Shown: positions 36,941 through 47,300 of the stretch, one piece after another | Layout: each line of letters opens with the position of its first letter | Numbering within the stretch: position 1 is the first letter of the stretch | DNA from: Arthrospira sp. PCC 9108 | GTDB taxonomy: Bacteria > Cyanobacteriota > Cyanobacteriia > Cyanobacteriales > Microcoleaceae | DNA length: 64,000 bases | Assembly: GCA_016745315.1 (NCBI GenBank) | Contig: CP066886.1 | Coordinates: 4,402,501-4,466,500, forward strand | Direction: 5' to 3' | Program-made: the position numbers and the translations under genes | Notes under the pieces: generated by a model | The model's input: the letters and a program-made list of their open reading frames with translations, nothing else | What the model was told of the DNA's origin: nothing | Databases searched by the model: none

Positions 36941-37093
36941 GTTGCTGCCTCATATACTCCCCCTTTAAAATAATCCTTCCCAATAAGCCTGTCAGACCAC
37001 TAACATTAAGTAGTTTAGCGATTCAGGGCTACAGACAGCAAAAAGCCCCCAAAGGTTTTAGCCTGATCATTTCACACTATCGGATTCAACACT

Positions 37094-38479
37094 ATGGCAA
37101 CTTGGCAGCAAGGTCAACAGATAGAAGTCTCAATTACAGATTTAGCAGAAGGCGGAAACGGAGTCGGACGATATCAAGACCGGGTTGTGTTTGTCCCAGA
37201 TACTGTCCCAGGCGATCGCGCTTTAGTCAGACTCACACGGGTTAAGTCTAAATACGCAGAAGCCAAAATACTGCAACTGCTCACAAGCTCTTCATCCCGT
37301 ATCCGTCCCCATTGCATTGTCGCCGACAAATGTGGGGGCTGTCAGTGGCAGCATATAGATTATCACTTCCAACTAGAAGCTAAAAGGCATTTAGTCGTTA
37401 ATGCCTTAACCAAAATCGGGGGATTTATTGAACCACCAGTAGCCCCAGTTTTGCCCTCCCCCCAACCCTTAGCCTATCGCAATAAAGTTACCTATCCCCT
37501 ACGATTATCTTCTACGGGTCAGGTACAAGCTGGATATTATCAAAAAGCCAGCCATCGGTTAATTAATTTGAATCAGTGTCCAGTGCAAGATCAGCACCTC
37601 AATCCTTTATTGGCTAACATTAAACAGGATATCCAAAATCGTGGGTGGCTGGTTTATAATGAACAACAACATACTGGCACTATCCGCCATCTTTCTTTTC
37701 GCATAGGGCGGCGCACAGGAGAAATTTTGCTAACTCTCGTCGTCAAAGATAATAACTTACCACAACTTAAAGAACAGGCAGAACTCTGGCTACAGCAATA
37801 TCCACAATTGGTAGGAGTTTGTCTTAATCTCAACAGCGATCGCACTAATACTATCCTTGGCAAAAATACCCATTGTCTCATCGGCAAACCTTATATACAT
37901 GAGATATTTGCTGATTTAAAGTTTCGCTTGACTGCCGACACTTTCTTTCAAGTCAATACCGAAGCTGCCGAATCTCTGTTATCAGCTATTTCCTCAGAGT
38001 TGAATTTGCAGGGTCACGAAATCCTAGTAGATGCTTACTGTGGTATCGGCACCTTTACTCTACCCCTAGCCAAGCAATTAGGACAGAATTTCCCCCCAAA
38101 AGAAATTAGGGTGATTGGTTTAGAGTCGCAAGCAGGGGCGGTAGAACAAGCTATTTCTAATGCTGATTTAAATGACATTAATCATGTACAATTTCGCGTC
38201 GGTTCCGTTAAACAACTCTTGCCAAAAATACCATTTAAGCCCGATATAGTTGTCCTAGATCCACCCCGACAAGGATGCGATCGCACCGTCATTCAAACTC
38301 TCTTAAATCTACAGCCTCAACGCATTGTTTATATCAGTTGTCGTCCCGTTACTTTGGCACGAGATTTACAACTACTCTGCGAAAACGGCATTTATCAACT
38401 CACCAAAGTACAACCTGTCGATTTTTTCCCCCAAACCTCCCACGTTGAATGTGCAGCCTTTTTGACTCTTAGTCACTAA
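37094..38479 (+). CDS. rlmD: 23S rRNA (uracil-5-)-methyltransferase, RlmD/RumA family
   Basis: 461 residues. N-terminal TRAM domain (about 1-60: QQIEVSITDLAEGGNGVGRY), then a 4Fe-4S cysteine cluster (CIVADKCGGCQW, with a further Cys at CPVQD), and a C-terminal SAM methyltransferase with DAYCGIGTFTLPLA (about 315), DPPRQGCDR and the catalytic nucleophile and base around YISCRPVTLARDL (about 415). It makes 5-methyluridine in RNA; the exact nucleotide cannot be read from sequence. A single-gene unit, divergent from apcD. Confidence 0.88.
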   Translation: MATWQQGQQIEVSITDLAEGGNGVGRYQDRVVFVPDTVPGDRALVRLTRVKSKYAEAKILQLLTSSSSRIRPHCIVADKCGGCQWQHIDYHFQLEAKRHLVVNALTKIGGFIEPPVAPVLPSPQPLAYRNKVTYPLRLSSTGQVQAGYYQKASHRLINLNQCPVQDQHLNPLLANIKQDIQNRGWLVYNEQQHTGTIRHLSFRIGRRTGEILLTLVVKDNNLPQLKEQAELWLQQYPQLVGVCLNLNSDRTNTILGKNTHCLIGKPYIHEIFADLKFRLTADTFFQVNTEAAESLLSAISSELNLQGHEILVDAYCGIGTFTLPLAKQLGQNFPPKEIRVIGLESQAGAVEQAISNADLNDINHVQFRVGSVKQLLPKIPFKPDIVVLDPPRQGCDRTVIQTLLNLQPQRIVYISCRPVTLARDLQLLCENGIYQLTKVQPVDFFPQTSHVECAAFLTLSH

Positions 38480-38522
38480 TCTAACTCATGCCCAAAAACT
38501 CCTTCCACCCCTCCCTCCCTCT

Positions 38523-38605
38523 GGTGAATTCCCAAATTTACTATTGACATCTGATGAGACTTGACCTATAATAGTATCATGGGAAAATGTGCCGACATAT
38601 ATATG
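38523..38605 (+). promoter_or_regulatory. Repeated element with consensus promoter, copy 2
   Basis: Matches 22789-22872. TTGACA at 38544-38549, a 17-bp spacer and TATAAT at 38567-38572, a perfect sigma70 consensus. It points toward the 3' end of the reverse-strand gene ending at 38640, so it would make antisense RNA. The last bases ACATATATATGG parallel copy 1. Confidence 0.6.
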
Positions 38606-38639
38606 GCTGTGCTGGGTAGCCCAGCCCCTATCGGCAACC

Positions 38640-39248
38640 CTATTCCCTAATTCTGACTTGAGTCCAAAACAGTTGCATGAGACCAACTCCAGTCAGACCA
38701 GCAACTATAGCCCAGGTGAGAGTCAAACCAATAACATCTCCCAAAAAAAAGCCGGTCAACTGGCGCAAAATGCCGCCTAATACCCATCCTATAGGTAATC
38801 CCACCCCCCAACACACAACACTAGCCACCACCCAGCGACCGCCCCCAAATACCGACTCTCGCAAAACCCACCATTGAAAAAGTCCCAGCGCCACACCCAC
38901 CTTCGCCCCTTCTAGGACTCCATAAAACAGGCGGAGAAACAGGTTAAGGGTCCGCGGTGCCATCCAGCCCATAGCACCTATAGGAGTTAACCCCATTAAA
39001 CACCAAGCGATCGCACTAACCCAAATCCAACGCCAGGGGTAAGCAATATGGTGACGGAGGACAAACCATTGCGCGCCGCCAACACTCAACCCCCCAACAA
39101 CTCCCACCAACCAATTAACATCAGGACGTTCTCCCACTTCTATCCATAGCAAACTCACCAGAAACCCAGCCACAGTGACAGCCACCCACCGGACCAAAAA
39201 TCTACCTTCAGCTTTAACCAGAGACACGGACCTAGAAAGCCACCACAT
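38640..39248 (-). CDS. Hypothetical membrane protein
   Basis: 202 residues with about five membrane helices (WVAVTVAGFLVSLLWI, WLVGVVGGLSVGGAQWF, WVSAIAWCLMGLTPIGAMGW, VVASVVCWGVGLPIGWV, IGLTLTWAIVAGLTGVGLM). Two internal repeats share the pattern GL-x(3)-QW-x-VLR (GGAQWFVLRHH and GLFQWWVLRES), suggesting a duplicated helix-hairpin. The family is unknown to me, though similar proteins are common in cyanobacteria. It starts 2 bases after the thiO stop and is likely co-transcribed; a link to thiamine synthesis is not shown. Confidence 0.78.
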   Translation of the reverse strand: MWWLSRSVSLVKAEGRFLVRWVAVTVAGFLVSLLWIEVGERPDVNWLVGVVGGLSVGGAQWFVLRHHIAYPWRWIWVSAIAWCLMGLTPIGAMGWMAPRTLNLFLRLFYGVLEGAKVGVALGLFQWWVLRESVFGGGRWVVASVVCWGVGLPIGWVLGGILRQLTGFFLGDVIGLTLTWAIVAGLTGVGLMQLFWTQVRIRE

Positions 39249-39250
39249 GA

Positions 39251-40354
39251 TCAGTTAGAAAAGCGATGCCAGGAGAAGTATTCTAGCAGGGGGTCTAATT
39301 TATCATAGCATACCAAATCAGCAATTAATTCAGCGGTAATAGGGGCTAGTAGAATACCATTACGGTGATGACCTGTAGCTAGAGTTAAATTCTCAAAGGG
39401 ACTTCTACCCAAGATAGGTAATTCGTCGGGGGTAGTAGGGCGAAAACCGGACCAAAATTCCTCAATGGGAAACTCTGCGAGTCCGGGATAAAGTCGGGTA
39501 GCCTCTGATAGCAGAGTATTTATTCCTTTGGGGGTGAGACTCTTATGAAAACCGACATTTTCGGCCGTAGCCCCCAGGACGATTAAACCATCACGGCGTG
39601 GTACAATATAAATACCAGACCCAAATAGAACTTGTTTCAGGGGTAGTTCCGAAATATAATCAGGGACTCGCAGTGATAACATTTGACCTTTTATGGGGTA
39701 CACTGGAATAGGCAGGATTTGACCTGACCAAGATCCGGCCGCGAGAATGTAGTGAGAACCTACGATCGCCCCTTGGTTGGTGTTGATTTGCTTAACTTGA
39801 TTAGTGGTGGTGGCGATTTCTTGGACTTCTACACCATCCCTAATTTGTATGCCTAATTGTTGGCTGGCATGAATTAGCGATCGCATTAATAGGCGGCGGT
39901 TGTCAACTTGGCCATCTTGTGGAAACCACCATCCCCCAACCACTTCTGAACTTAAACCGGGTTGCTGAGTGATCAGCTGATCTGCTTCTAGCCAGATAGC
40001 CGGACTCTCAGGAGTTTGGGGTAGTTTTGTTTGTTGGGGATATTCATAAACCGGGGCGAGAATACCACAAGGCCAATAGCCGGTATCTAAGCCAGTGAGG
40101 TGTTGAATTTTGCTAGTCCACGGTTGATAAAGCGATCGACTACGGAGGGCTAAATCAAGCAGAGGACTTGGGGGAATTCTTTCAGCCTGGGGTGCTAACA
40201 TCCCCGCCGCCACATATCCCGCCGCCTCTTGAGTATTGCGGCTACAGACAGTGACAGTTGCGCCTCGCCATTGGAGAGCGATCGCCACAGATAACCCAAC
40301 AATACCACCACCTATAACAATTATATCACTTTTTTGATGACTTGAGGTACTCAT
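39251..40354 (-). CDS. thiO: Glycine oxidase ThiO
   Basis: 367-residue FAD-dependent amine oxidase (DAO family). It oxidises glycine to the imine (dehydroglycine) used by ThiG in making the thiazole of thiamine. N-terminal dinucleotide motif IIVIGGGIVGLSVAIAL (about 10-27), AAGMLAPQAE, a central substrate-binding part, YILAAGSWSG, and the C-terminal ATGHHRNGILLAP motif typical of ThiO. Some cyanobacterial ThiO are fused to ThiG; this one is not. It is followed by a membrane protein gene in the same operon. Confidence 0.9.
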   Translation of the reverse strand: MSTSSHQKSDIIVIGGGIVGLSVAIALQWRGATVTVCSRNTQEAAGYVAAGMLAPQAERIPPSPLLDLALRSRSLYQPWTSKIQHLTGLDTGYWPCGILAPVYEYPQQTKLPQTPESPAIWLEADQLITQQPGLSSEVVGGWWFPQDGQVDNRRLLMRSLIHASQQLGIQIRDGVEVQEIATTTNQVKQINTNQGAIVGSHYILAAGSWSGQILPIPVYPIKGQMLSLRVPDYISELPLKQVLFGSGIYIVPRRDGLIVLGATAENVGFHKSLTPKGINTLLSEATRLYPGLAEFPIEEFWSGFRPTTPDELPILGRSPFENLTLATGHHRNGILLAPITAELIADLVCYDKLDPLLEYFSWHRFSN

Positions 40355-40423
40355 TGTTAGTCACAAATTCTGAATTATCAATTAATTTAGATCTGACCTC
40401 TGACGCGGTAAATCAATGTAGTC

Positions 40424-40948
40424 TCAGTTTTTTTTCTTGTCGTTGGGGGTATCGGTTGGAGGAGGGGAGTGGCTGTCAGAAGACTTTAGGGCTTCATCTA
40501 AAACCATTCTAGCAGCTTCAGCATGGCTGCGCGCTTCCCGGTAGCGGAGGTTAGCGACCGCAAAATTTTTCAAAGCCTTAAACCCTTCTTTGAGGTCAGT
40601 AATTTCTTCCATGGTGGTAGTTTGGTCACTAAAGAGGATATCAATTTGGTCACGGGCTTTTAGGGCTTCTTCGCGAGACTCCATCATTTTCAACTTGAGT
40701 GAAGCGAGGTTGCTAAGGGTCTGGACAGCTTCCGTGACAGCATCTTCTTCTCCAATAGTTGCCATAGAGGTTTCCTTAACCTCCACAAACTGCTCTGGAC
40801 TAAAGCCATCTTCCAACTCAGTGGGTAATTTTCCATTATCCATAAGTTCCATAAGTTTATCCATAGCCTGTTCACGGGCTTTAGGGGAGTCTTTACCCCG
40901 GACAGACAGGAGAATTTCTGGACTTTGGGGGAGGGTGTAGCGAACCAT
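40424..40948 (-). CDS. Conserved cyanobacterial hypothetical protein
   Basis: 174 residues, soluble and helical. MVRYTLPQSPEILLSVRGKD opens a basic N-terminal domain; about 60-155 is coiled-coil-like (TEAVQTLSNLASLKLKMMES, EEALKARDQIDILF), and the end is Ser/Pro/Lys-rich and disordered. It resembles a widespread cyanobacterial protein without assigned role. Divergent from the small membrane gene at 41006, with 57 bp between. Confidence 0.75.
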   Translation of the reverse strand: MVRYTLPQSPEILLSVRGKDSPKAREQAMDKLMELMDNGKLPTELEDGFSPEQFVEVKETSMATIGEEDAVTEAVQTLSNLASLKLKMMESREEALKARDQIDILFSDQTTTMEEITDLKEGFKALKNFAVANLRYREARSHAEAARMVLDEALKSSDSHSPPPTDTPNDKKKN

Positions 40949-41005
40949 ATTGACACAGATTGCCTAGAATGACTATTGAGATAAATATTTTAGCAGAATC
41001 CGAAC

Positions 41006-41260
41006 ATGAAAGAGCAAGTTATTCTCTGGTTGAACCGCCTTTTGGTAGCGGATGTGTTTCTGGTGTTATTGAGTTTCCTGTGGTTGGCGATCGCTGTTTT
41101 GGGTAAATCTATGGGGGTTAACCTGGGATTAGAACTGTGGTATCAACTCTGGGAACCTGTTTTCACTCCGGCGATCGGTCTATTAATGGCTGGTGCGTTA
41201 CTAATCGGGGCTATGAATCAAATCTCTAAATGGTTAGTACGTCCTAATTCCCAATCGTAA
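41006..41260 (+). CDS. Small two-helix membrane protein
   Basis: 84 residues with two hydrophobic segments: LLVADVFLVLLSFLWLAIAVL (in part, about 12-32) and PVFTPAIGLLMAGALLIGAM (about 50-69). Unknown family. The gene points into the tandem-repeat array, whose first module begins about 50 bp after its stop. Confidence 0.7.
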   Translation: MKEQVILWLNRLLVADVFLVLLSFLWLAIAVLGKSMGVNLGLELWYQLWEPVFTPAIGLLMAGALLIGAMNQISKWLVRPNSQS

Positions 41261-41310
41261 TCTATAATCCCCCAAACACTTAATGATTAATAGTCGATAG
41301 TTGACTCTCT

Positions 41311-44300
41311 CAATTATCGACTTTCCCTTTTCGGGAGACTCTCCCAACTTCCGACTCCTGAAAACCTCCACATTTTCAAGTCAACCCGGAAACTGTTATG
41401 TGGGTAGGTTATATGAGAGTAACTCTCGCAACTGGTGACTTTCCGTTTTCGGGAAACTCTCGCAACTCGTGACTTTCCGTTTTCGGGAGACTCTCCCAAC
41501 TTCCGACTCCTGAAAACCGCCACATTTCCAACTCAACCCGGAAACTGTTATGTGGGTAGGTTATATGAGAGTAACTCTCGCAACTCGTGACTTTCCGTTT
41601 TCGGGAGACTCTCCCAACTTCCGACTCCTGAAAACCGCCACATTTCCAACTCAACCGGAAAACTGTTATGTGGGTAGGCGATATTTGAGTAACTCTCCCA
41701 ATTTCGGACTTCTGAAAACCGCCACATTTCCAACTCAACCCGGAAACTGTTATGTGGGTAGGTTATATGAGAGTAACTCTCCCAACTGGTGACTTTCCGT
41801 TTTCGGGAAACTCTCCCAACTTCCGACTCCTGAAAACCGCCACATTTCCAACTCAACCCGGAAACTGTTATGTGGGTAGGTGATATGAGAATAACTCTCC
41901 CAACTGGTGACTTTCCGTTTTCGGGAGACTCTCCCAACTTCCGACTTCTGAAAACCTCCACATTTCCAACTCAACCGGAAAACTGTTATGTGGGTAGGCG
42001 ATATTTGAGTAACTCTCCCAATTTCGGACTTCTGAAAACCGCCACATTTTTAAGTCAACCGGAAAACTGTTATGTGGGTAGGTTATATGAGAGTAACTCT
42101 CGCAACTCGTGACTTTCCGTTTTCGGGAGACTCTCCCAACTTCCGACTTCTGAAAACCGCCGCATTTCTAACTCAACCAGGAAACTGTTATGTGGGTAGG
42201 TGATATTTGAGTAACTCTCCCAACTGGTGACTTTCCGTTTGAGGGAAACTCTCCCAACTTCCGACTTCTGAAAACCTCCACATTTCCAACTCAACCGGAA
42301 AACTGTTATGTGGGTAGGTGATATTTGAGTAACTCTCCCAATTTCGGACTTCTGAAAACCGCCACATTTTCAAGTCAACCCGGAAACTCTTATGTGGGTA
42401 GGTGATATGAGAGTAACTCTCCCAATTTCGGACTTCTGAAAACCGCCACATTTTCAAGTCAACCCGGAAACTCTTATGTGGGTAGGTGATATGAGAGTAA
42501 CTCTCCCAACTGGTGACTTTCCCTTTTCGGAAAACTCTCGCAACTCGTGACTTTCCCTTTTCGGGAGACTCTCCCAACTTCCGACTCCTGAAAACCGCCA
42601 CATTTTTAAGTCAACCGGAAAACTGTTATGTGGGTAGGTTATATGAGAGTAACTCTCCCAACTGGTGACTTTCCCTTTTCGGAAAACTCTCCCAACTCGT
42701 GACTTTCCCTTTTCGGGAAACTCTCCCAACTTCCGACTTCTGAAAACCGCCGCATTTCTAACTCAACCAGGAAACTGTTATGTGGGTAGGTGATATTTGA
42801 GTAACTCTCCCAACTGGTGACTTTCCGTTTTCGGGAAACTCTCCCAATTTCGGACTTCTGAAAACCGCCACATTTTCAAGTCAACCCGGAAACTCTTATG
42901 TGGGTAGGTGATATGAGAGTAACTCTCCCAACTGGTGACTTTCCCTTTTCGGAAAACTCTCGCAACTCGTGACTTTCCCTTTTCGGGAAACTCTCCCAAC
43001 TTCCGACTTCTGAAAACCGCCACATTTCTAACTCAACCAGGAAACTGTTATGTGGGTAGGTGATATTTGAGTAACTCTCCCAACTGGTGACTTTCCGTTT
43101 GAGGGAAACTCTCCCAACTTCCGACTTCTGAAAACCTCCACATTTCCAACTCAACCGGAAAACTGTTATGTGGGTAGGTGATATTTGAGTAACTCTCCCA
43201 ATTTCGGACTTCTGAAAACCGCCACATTTTCAAGTCAACCCGGAAACTCTTATGTGGGTAGGTGATATGAGAGTAACTCTCCCAATTTCGGACTTCTGAA
43301 AACCGCCACATTTTCAAGTCAACCCGGAAACTCTTATGTGGGTAGGTGATATGAGAGTAACTCTCCCAACTGGTGACTTTCCCTTTTCGGAAAACTCTCC
43401 CAACTTCCGACTTCTGAAAACCTCCACATTTCCAACTCAACCGGAAAACTGTTATGTGGGTAGGTGATATTTGAGTAACTCTCCCAATTTCGGACTTCTG
43501 AAAACCGCCACATTTTCAAGTCAACCCGGAAACTCTTATGTGGGTAGGTGATATGAGAGTAACTCTCCCAATTTCGGACTTCTGAAAACCGCCACATTTT
43601 CAAGTCAACCCGGAAACTCTTATGTGGGTAGGTGATATGAGAGTAACTCTCCCAACTGGTGACTTTCCCTTTTCGGAAAACTCTCGCAACTCGTGACTTT
43701 CCCTTTTCGGGAGACTCTCCCAACTTCCGACTCCTGAAAACCGCCACATTTTTAAGTCAACCGGAAAACTGTTATGTGGGTAGGTTATATGAGAGTAACT
43801 CTCCCAACTGGTGACTTTCCCTTTTCGGAAAACTCTCCCAACTCGTGACTTTCCCTTTTCGGGAGACTCTCCCAACTTCCGACTTCTGAAAACCGCCGCA
43901 TTTCTAACTCAACCAGGAAACTGTTATGTGGGTAGGTGATATTTGAGTAACTCTCCCAACTGGTGACTTTCCGTTTTCGGGAAACTCTCCCAACTTCCGA
44001 CTTCTGAAAACCGCCACATTTTTAAGTCAACCGGAAAACTGTTATGTGGGTAGGTTATATGAGAGTAACTCTCCCAACTGGTGACTTTCCCTTTTCGGAA
44101 AACTCTCGCAACTCGTGACTTTCCCTTTTCGGGAAACTCTCCCAACTTCCGACTTCTGAAAACCGCCGCATTTCTAACTCAACCAGGAAACTGTTATGTG
44201 GGTAGGTGATATTTGAGTAACTCTCCCAACTGGTGACTTTCCGTTTGAGGGAAACTCTCCCAACTTCCGACTTCTGAAAACCTCCACATTTCCAACTCAA

Positions 44301-47300
44301 CCGGAAAACTGTTATGTGGGTAGGTGATATTTGAGTAACTCTCCCAATTTCGGACTTCTGAAAACCGCCACATTTTCAAGTCAACCCGGAAACTCTTATG
44401 TGGGTAGGTGATATGAGAGTAACTCTCCCAATTTCGGACTTCTGAAAACCGCCACATTTTCAAGTCAACCCGGAAACTCTTATGTGGGTAGGTGATATGA
44501 GAGTAACTCTCCCAACTGGTGACTTTCCCTTTTCGGAAAACTCTCGCAACTCGTGACTTTCCCTTTTCGGGAGACTCTCCCAACTTCCGACTCCTGAAAA
44601 CCGCCACATTTTTAAGTCAACCGGAAAACTGTTATGTGGGTAGGTTATATGAGAGTAACTCTCCCAACTGGTGACTTTCCCTTTTCGGAAAACTCTCGCA
44701 ACTCGTGACTTTCCCTTTTCGGGAGACTCTCCCAACTTCCGACTTCTGAAAACCGCCGCATTTCTAACTCAACCAGGAAACTGTTATGTGGGTAGGTGAT
44801 ATTTGAGTAACTCTCCCAACTGGTGACTTTCCGTTTGAGGGAAACTCTCCCAACTTCCGACTTCTGAAAACCGCCACATTTTTAAGTCAACCGGAAAACT
44901 GTTATGTGGGTAGGTTATATGAGAGTAACTCTCCCAACTGGTGACTTTCCGTTTGAGGGAGACTCTCCCAACTTCCGACTTCTGAAAACCTCCACATTTC
45001 CAACTCAACCAGAAAACTGTTATGTGGGTAGGCGATATTTGAGTAACTCTCCCAATTTCGGACTTCTGAAAACCGCCGCATTTTCAAGTCAACCCGGAAA
45101 CTCTTATGTGGGTAGGTGATATGAGAGTAACTCTCCCAACTGGTGACTTTCCCTTTTCGGAAAACTCTCGCAACTCGTGACTTTCCCTTTTCGGGAGACT
45201 CTCCCAACTTCCGACTTCTGAAAACCGCCGCATTTCCAACTTAACCAGGAAACTGTTATGTGGGTAGGTGATATGAGAGTAACTCTCCCAACTGGTGACT
45301 TTCCGTTTTCGGGAGACTCTCCCAACTTCCGACTTCTGAAAACCGCCGCATTTCCAACTTAACCAGGAAACTGTTATGTGGGTAGGTGATATGAGAGTAA
45401 CTCTCCCAACTGGTGACTTTCCGTTTTCGGGAAACTCTCCCAACTTCCGACTCCTGAAAACCGCCACATTTTTAAGTCAACCGGAAAACTGTTATGTGGG
45501 TAGGTTATATGAGAGTAACTCTCCCAACTGGTGACTTTCCCTTTTCGGAAAACTCTCCCAACTTCCGACTTCTGAAAACCTCCACATTTCCAACTCAACC
45601 GGAAAACTGTTATGTGGGTAGGTGATATTTGAGTAACTCTCCCAATTTCGGACTTCTGAAAACCGCCACATTTTCAAGTCAACCCGGAAACTCTTATGTG
45701 GGTAGGTGATATGAGAGTAACTCTCCCAATTTCGGACTTCTGAAAACCGCCACATTTTCAAGTCAACCCGGAAACTCTTATGTGGGTAGGTGATATGAGA
45801 GTAACTCTCCCAACTGGTGACTTTCCCTTTTCGGAAAACTCTCGCAACTCGTGACTTTCCCTTTTCGGGAGACTCTCCCAACTTCCGACTCCTGAAAACC
45901 GCCACATTTTTAAGTCAACCGGAAAACTGTTATGTGGGTAGGTTATATGAGAGTAACTCTCCCAACTGGTGACTTTCCCTTTTCGGAAAACTCTCCCAAC
46001 TCGTGACTTTCCCTTTTCGGGAGACTCTCCCAACTTCCGACTTCTGAAAACCGCCGCATTTCTAACTCAACCAGGAAACTGTTATGTGGGTAGGTGATAT
46101 TTGAGTAACTCTCCCAACTGGTGACTTTCCGTTTTCGGGAAACTCTCCCAACTTCCGACTTCTGAAAACCGCCACATTTTTAAGTCAACCGGAAAACTGT
46201 TATGTGGGTAGGTTATATGAGAGTAACTCTCCCAACTGGTGACTTTCCCTTTTCGGAAAACTCTCGCAACTCGTGACTTTCCCTTTTCGGGAAACTCTCC
46301 CAACTTCCGACTTCTGAAAACCGCCGCATTTCTAACTCAACCAGGAAACTGTTATGTGGGTAGGTGATATTTGAGTAACTCTCCCAACTGGTGACTTTCC
46401 GTTTGAGGGAAACTCTCCCAACTTCCGACTTCTGAAAACCTCCACATTTCCAACTCAACCGGAAAACTGTTATGTGGGTAGGTGATATTTGAGTAACTCT
46501 CCCAATTTCGGACTTCTGAAAACCGCCACATTTTCAAGTCAACCCGGAAACTCTTATGTGGGTAGGTGATATGAGAGTAACTCTCCCAATTTCGGACTTC
46601 TGAAAACCGCCACATTTTCAAGTCAACCCGGAAACTCTTATGTGGGTAGGTGATATGAGAGTAACTCTCCCAACTGGTGACTTTCCCTTTTCGGAAAACT
46701 CTCGCAACTCGTGACTTTCCCTTTTCGGGAGACTCTCCCAACTTCCGACTCCTGAAAACCGCCACATTTTTAAGTCAACCGGAAAACTGTTATGTGGGTA
46801 GGTTATATGAGAGTAACTCTCCCAACTGGTGACTTTCCCTTTTCGGAAAACTCTCGCAACTCGTGACTTTCCCTTTTCGGGAGACTCTCCCAACTTCCGA
46901 CTTCTGAAAACCGCCGCATTTCTAACTCAACCAGGAAACTGTTATGTGGGTAGGTGATATTTGAGTAACTCTCCCAACTGGTGACTTTCCGTTTGAGGGA
47001 AACTCTCCCAACTTCCGACTTCTGAAAACCGCCACATTTTTAAGTCAACCGGAAAACTGTTATGTGGGTAGGTTATATGAGAGTAACTCTCCCAACTGGT
47101 GACTTTCCCTTTTCGGAAAACTCTCGCAACTCGTGACTTTCCCTTTTCGGGAAACTCTCCCAACTTCCGACTTCTGAAAACCGCCACATTTCTAACTCAA
47201 CCAGGAAACTGTTATGTGGGTAGGTGATATTTGAGTAACTCTCCCAACTGGTGACTTTCCGTTTGAGGGAAACTCTCCCAACTTCCGACTTCTGAAAACC

